Assembly: GCF_017377575.1 (NCBI RefSeq)
Contig: NZ_JAFREM010000020.1
Span: forward strand, 31,674 to 95,673
Source: Candidatus Enterococcus moelleringii
GTDB taxonomy: Bacteria > Bacillota > Bacilli > Lactobacillales > Enterococcaceae
Reading direction: 5' to 3'
Length of the DNA: 64,000 nt
The notes beneath the pieces were generated by a model that ran no database searches, was not told where the DNA came from, and saw only the letters and a list, made by a program, of their open reading frames with translations. Position numbers and translations under genes: made by a program. Below, piece after piece: positions 60,336-64,000 of the stretch (the first letter of the stretch is position 1; the number at the start of each line of letters is the position of its first letter).

Positions 60336-61169
60336 CTAATGTATAAATTCTTTCATCGCCTTCGCCACCTTCTCAGGCTCTTCGCAATGAACATAATGCC
60401 CGCAGTCCAACTCAAGAAATTCGGTTTGTCGATTATCAGCAAAATATTCCTGGTGAACCTTCCCCCAGCTGGGCGTATTCTTAAGTACGCCTTTATCATT
60501 AGCCAGAATACATAAAACCGGAACCTGTGGACAATTGCCCGCCGCAACTTTTTTGGCATTTTTATATACGAACTTCGTTTCATCGACTATGTTTTGGCTT
60601 AGAAGTTGTTGAGCGGTAATCTGTTTCATTGCTGCTACTTCTTCCTTGGTTAACAGCCCTTGCTTCACTGCCGGATGGCTTTTTACTCTTGCATTTGCGA
60701 TCGGTCGTTTCAGCAAATGAGCAATCCCAATCATCAGCGCAAAAGCTTTCGGCAGTGCGACTTCTTCATAAGCTGCCGGAACGGCCATGTCCAGACCAAT
60801 AATCGCCGAAACTTCCTTGGGATATTTTTGCCCCCAACAAATGGCCTCTAAGCCAGACATGGAATGGGCGGTTGGGATAAAGGGACCACTAATTCCCGCT
60901 TGATTCAAGGCTTCCCGGGTTTCCTCCAGCATCGTATCAACATCCCGTGGCCGATCAGTGATCTCACTCCAGCCATAACCAGGACGTTCAACTACAGCAA
61001 AAGAATAGTGACCTTCCAGCAGCCGCCACAAAGGCTTGAAATCATAAGTTGGACAAGCGGTTCCTGAGCCCGCCAGCAAAACAATTGTGGGTCGATCCGT
61101 ATTTGCTTCATGATAATACACATGCATCTGGTGCTGATTGACAGTGACTAGTTTCCCTGGTGTCTTCAT
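60336..61169 (-). CDS. Alpha/beta hydrolase, second
   Basis: The 277-residue protein has IVLLAGSGTACPTYDFKPLW at the oxyanion region, VVERPGYGWS, nucleophile Ser in IPTAHSMSGLEAICW (about 110) and catalytic His in LELDCGHYVHCEEPEKV. This is the classical fold for small ester or amide substrates. Cytoplasmic. A GGGAG site is seven bases before the ATG. Substrate unknown. It follows the XRE-type gene on the same strand. Confidence 0.88.
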   Translation of the reverse strand: MKTPGKLVTVNQHQMHVYYHEANTDRPTIVLLAGSGTACPTYDFKPLWRLLEGHYSFAVVERPGYGWSEITDRPRDVDTMLEETREALNQAGISGPFIPTAHSMSGLEAICWGQKYPKEVSAIIGLDMAVPAAYEEVALPKAFALMIGIAHLLKRPIANARVKSHPAVKQGLLTKEEVAAMKQITAQQLLSQNIVDETKFVYKNAKKVAAGNCPQVPVLCILANDKGVLKNTPSWGKVHQEYFADNRQTEFLELDCGHYVHCEEPEKVAKAMKEFIH

Positions 61170-61222
61170 TTTTTCTCCCGGTGTTTCTCGATTTATTTCA
61201 GTATACTATACCTTCTTGCTTT

Positions 61223-62335
61223 TTAGGATAAGTCCTCCAAACGTTGATAAATCTGCTGAACTCGCTCTTGATTCTTGAAAGCTGTTAAAAAGGAGCTCTC
61301 CAAGACCATTGCAATCAAATTTTCCTTCATTATCTTTGACTCCCGCGGCAGCTGATTGCCAGTTTCCAGCGTCTCAAACCACGAATCCACTTGATCAAAA
61401 TAGTCATCCCCATGCAGCTCAATCGGAAATTCCGTCTGTTCAAATACCGTGACAAATTCCTCCAGCATCTCCAATGCTTTCGTTTCTCTATGCTGCTGAG
61501 CCAAACAGAAAACGGCCGACAGTTGGAAGTTCATCAAATTCATCGGATTCAATCGATCCAAATCAAATAGTTCAGCAAACGCAGTTCCCCGTTTGACGGT
61601 TTCGTCGAATTTTTCCGGTTGCTTGATTAAATAATGCAAATAATTAGTGAATAAACTCATCACCACTGCCACATTTTGATACAAGGCACTTTGCAAAATC
61701 GCCACCGAACGATCATTTTGACCCTTCAACTGAAAAGCGGCCGCTATCATACTTTCAATCGGATAGCACACCGGCACCTGCTCCCCTAAAATTCCCAACA
61801 CCTGATCGGCTTCCTTCAGCTGCAGCAGGACATAGGCTTCCAAACGCGATGCTTGAAGAATCAAATCCGGTTCCTTAGCATGTCTTCGCACATGAACGAA
61901 TAACTCCAAAGCTTCCTTCAAATATTTTTGCATTTTCTCTTGCAGATCCTCCCCAGGAAAAAGATCCAGATGATTAATAATCAGCATGCCCATCTGCAAA
62001 ACAAACGGATAGCAGGAATAATAGCGGCGAACAAAGCTGTGGATCGAAGCCAACACCTCTTCCGGCGCTTTCGTTTCAAAAGATTTCTTCAGCGAAGTAT
62101 AAATGTGTTGAATCTCTTTATTGCTCAGTTGCGGCTCGTAATTCAACAATTCATCGATACTGATATCAAAATAAGCCGCCAGCAATGGCAGTAAAGTAAT
62201 ATCCGGATACGTTTGCCCCGTTTCCCATTTAGATACCGATGCTTTGGAGACATTCATAAAATCCGCCAGCTCCTGTTGGGTAATTTTTTTGGCTTTGCGT
62301 TTTTCACTAATTACTAAACCAAGATTCATACGCAT
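61223..62335 (-). CDS. XRE-family regulator with helical-repeat C-domain, second copy
   Basis: The 370-residue protein has an HTH_3 domain (1-65; TQQELADFMNVSKASVSKWE, TGQTYPDITLLPLLAAYFDI) and a long TPR-like helical domain. It is the same design as the gene at 48216, sharing the YPDITLLP motif. The ATG follows AAAGGACGTGAGCAC; longer upstream frames lack a site. It is followed by the alpha/beta hydrolase gene 53 bp away. It may sense a small ligand. Confidence 0.85.
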   Translation of the reverse strand: MRMNLGLVISEKRKAKKITQQELADFMNVSKASVSKWETGQTYPDITLLPLLAAYFDISIDELLNYEPQLSNKEIQHIYTSLKKSFETKAPEEVLASIHSFVRRYYSCYPFVLQMGMLIINHLDLFPGEDLQEKMQKYLKEALELFVHVRRHAKEPDLILQASRLEAYVLLQLKEADQVLGILGEQVPVCYPIESMIAAAFQLKGQNDRSVAILQSALYQNVAVVMSLFTNYLHYLIKQPEKFDETVKRGTAFAELFDLDRLNPMNLMNFQLSAVFCLAQQHRETKALEMLEEFVTVFEQTEFPIELHGDDYFDQVDSWFETLETGNQLPRESKIMKENLIAMVLESSFLTAFKNQERVQQIYQRLEDLS

Positions 62336-62438
62336 GTGCTCACGTCCTTTCATCTTCATTGTAGCGATGACTTGCAGATCAATCAATGGAGTGATGGTTA
62401 ACTTAGGTAAAACAAAATCAACTTTTGCGATACTTTAA

Positions 62439-62795
62439 CTGAATGGATGGTGCAATTTCAGTACGTATCGTCCTGTCGTTTACGAACTTAGTGCTGTTGA
62501 TACCGCTGAAATACATGATGACGAATTTCAAAAAAATTGAAATTTACTCAGAAATATTACATTTCACTCTTCCAGCCAACAATATCTTGAAGTATCAAAA
62601 GGAAACCTCTCGGAAACTGAAAGAGATCAGAATGACCAGCAGAATACCTTGGATGTGGATGGTATTTTAAGTGTCGATCAAATCGCGGAGGTCGCTCATT
62701 CCAATGCTGAAGGTAGCATCTCCATACCGCTATCGTGCGGGATTTTTGGAGCTTTTGTCAAAATGAGTTTGAATTGGGAGAAACTATTGATTTAG
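62439..62795 (+). pseudogene. Decayed reading frame with an in-frame TGA
   Basis: Frame 3 from 62439 reads as normal protein (CNFSTYRPVVYELSAVDTAE ... DEFQKN), stops at TGA 62538-62540, and goes on in the same frame for 84 codons (for example LDVDGILSVDQIAEVAHSN and SIPLSCGIFGAFVKMSLNW) to TAG 62795. There is no start codon with a ribosome binding site on either side of the stop. A terminator follows. Family not recognised; a remnant is more likely than stop readthrough. Confidence 0.45.
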
Positions 62796-62818
62796 TTTAT
62801 TTTTTTTGACGCACGAAA

Positions 62819-62846
62819 GACGCAGTGTTTAGCTGCGCCTTTTTTT
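62819..62846 (+). terminator. Rho-independent terminator after the decayed frame
   Basis: CGCAG...CTGCG with flanking G-C pairing is followed by a T7 run. Its position supports that a gene once ended here. The next ~500 bp (62850-63350) are AT-rich with no supported gene. Confidence 0.65.
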
Positions 62847-63347
62847 ATGCGTATTTTTTCAGCCGACTGTCGCCCCAAAAGAAGTAGATTTACTTACTTA
62901 GGAGTAGATAATCAAGTTGTTATCTATTAATTTATTTGGAAGTCACTTTAATTTTTAAGCATTCTAAAGTAAATCCAGCCCAGATTGGTACATCATAACG
63001 ATTCTATGTAAAAAAACAACTTGATTAACGATTCAGACAGTTTACTTATTAACAAAATCAACGAAGTAAATTTTTTTATTCTTTAACAACACATGAATTG
63101 GTGCGCAGCATAGTCATCACAACATGCATTTCAAGAAGAAGACAGATCAAATTATTTTGTTATGAAGCACCAGCCCCTTTTGAATATTAAGATAACACCA
63201 ATGGAAGGGGACGCCAATTCTGTTTTCGTGTCTATCTCGGTACTGCTCAACCGTTTGCTCTTTTCAACCGACCATTTTAAAATAGCATATTATTTTATTT
63301 CACCAATTACGGTTATAAAAACAGCTTGTTTTTTTCTAAATTACCAC

Positions 63348-63376
63348 TTGATTATGATTATCTCTTACTATATATT
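63348..63376 (+). promoter_or_regulatory. Promoter of the second 380-residue-family gene
   Basis: TTGATT and TATATT are 17 bp apart, ~40 bp before the start codon. The TATATTAT core resembles the -10 region before the paralogue at 19622, suggesting similar control. Confidence 0.5.
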
Positions 63377-63415
63377 ATGATTATCGATTACACATATAGA
63401 CAAGGAGCTGCTAAA

Positions 63416-64000
63416 ATGAAACCGTCAACAAAAACAAAAGTATCCACCCTTAAATTCACTCAACTTACTTCCCTAAAACCAGCTGGCATGGCCAAACGAT
63501 TCCAAAATCACTTTGAAGAGGTTCAGGACGTGGCCTATTTGCTGCAATGTGCAGTGATGGTGCTGGTGAAAAACGCCCTGTCTCCTCTTGATTATTCCAA
63601 CATGGCTAAAGATCTGATTTGCAGACTATTGTTGGAGGGCGACGTCAAAGCTTTGGCCCCAGTACGCCATCTTTGCGTCTACTTTAAGCATTATTTTTCT
63701 GAAGCAGATTGGGCGAAGGTCATTGCCCGGCTATTCAAGAACCAAAAGGAATTTTTAGCAGTTACTGCCTCCACCCAAAAAACAGCCGATCACTTACATA
63801 AAATACTCCACTGTGGCGCGCGCCAGCCTGAAGAGCTGATGAACATTGCCACAGTTTATAAAGATGCCAACGGCAAAAAACACCGCTTTACCTTTAAGGA
63901 TGTCGATCCTTGCTACACCACCGAAGAAACCACTGAGCTTTTATCTATTTTGACAACGTTAACAATTTTTGAAAAAGACGGCGTGCGGCGTTTTACGGAA
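63416..64000 (+). CDS. Paralogue of the 19622 gene, 3' end cut by window edge
   Basis: About 195 residues are visible, beginning MKPSTKTKVSTLKFTQLTSL. They match the other copy from the start: MAKRFQNHFEEVQDVAYLLQ, APVRHLCVYFKHYFSEADW, KKHRFTFKDVDPCYTTEE and TIFEKDGVRRFTE. ACAAGGAG lies eight bases before the ATG. Family unknown. Whether it has the same Lys-rich tail lies outside the window. Confidence 0.75.
   Translation, partial: MKPSTKTKVSTLKFTQLTSLKPAGMAKRFQNHFEEVQDVAYLLQCAVMVLVKNALSPLDYSNMAKDLICRLLLEGDVKALAPVRHLCVYFKHYFSEADWAKVIARLFKNQKEFLAVTASTQKTADHLHKILHCGARQPEELMNIATVYKDANGKKHRFTFKDVDPCYTTEETTELLSILTTLTIFEKDGVRRFTE

Noticed and set aside
63162..63380. Plus-strand 72-codon frame before the last gene
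   Set aside because: AT-rich, no ribosome binding site, and it overlaps the promoter of the 63416 gene.

Overview
The window reads as chromosomal DNA of a low-GC Gram-positive coccus of the Lactobacillales, most likely an Enterococcus. This rests on purine-rich ribosome binding sites, the gene families present (beta-glucoside PTS EIIBCA, LytTR/GHKL two-component pairs, an ECF S component, a serC-serA-DUF1015 operon) and a sortase-assembled pilus locus. The genus is an inference; there is no rRNA or other strict marker. No tRNA, rRNA, CRISPR array or prophage was seen. One IS3-family insertion sequence is present.

Layout. 1-5.1 kb: sugar O-acetyltransferase, MFS transporter and HAD phosphatase on one strand, an AraC regulator, an orphan HicB-like protein and an OYE-type flavin oxidoreductase with two TetR-type operators. 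5.2-12.5 kb: two tiny genes, an XRE regulator, small membrane proteins, a YadGH-like ABC exporter and an AgrA/AgrC-like pair. 12.5-19.2 kb: trans-sulfuration enzyme, MerR/aldo-keto reductase/LysR block, histidine phosphatase, and a TetR gene with its small target operon. 19.6 kb: a Lys-tailed protein of unknown family; its paralogue starts at 63.4 kb. 20.9-27.4 kb: DUF4097 protein and ABC transporter separated by an IS3 element from a second LytTR/GHKL pair. 27.5-31.1 kb: a flavodoxin lipoprotein and a tandem array of five diverged paralogues of unknown function. 31.4-37.5 kb: aldo-keto reductase, second histidine phosphatase, and phospho-beta-glucosidase, PTS and RpiR regulator. 37.6-50.7 kb: metabolic and housekeeping genes including serC-serA-DUF1015. 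50.8-58.6 kb: pilus locus (signal-peptidase-like protein, major pilin, class B sortase, small LPXTG protein, giant adhesin). 59.2-64 kb: two alpha/beta hydrolases, a second HicB-like protein, an XRE/helical-repeat regulator, a decayed reading frame and the second copy of the 19.6 kb family.

Cross-connections. (i) Four promoters, and a weaker fifth, share direct repeats of 21-bp period placed 30-31 bp (29 in the fifth) upstream of a -10 box. This is the architecture of LytTR response-regulator targets, and the genes involved lie around the two LytTR systems. (ii) Five near-identical 18-bp palindromes tie the TetR gene at 18.6 kb to itself, to the small operon beside it and to the oxidoreductase at 3.9 kb. 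(iii) The IS3 element appears to have landed between the second two-component pair and the ABC transporter genes it would naturally precede.

The best candidates for undescribed biology are the five-gene paralogue array (28.7-31.1 kb), the putative LytTR regulon, and the 19.6/63.4 kb family.
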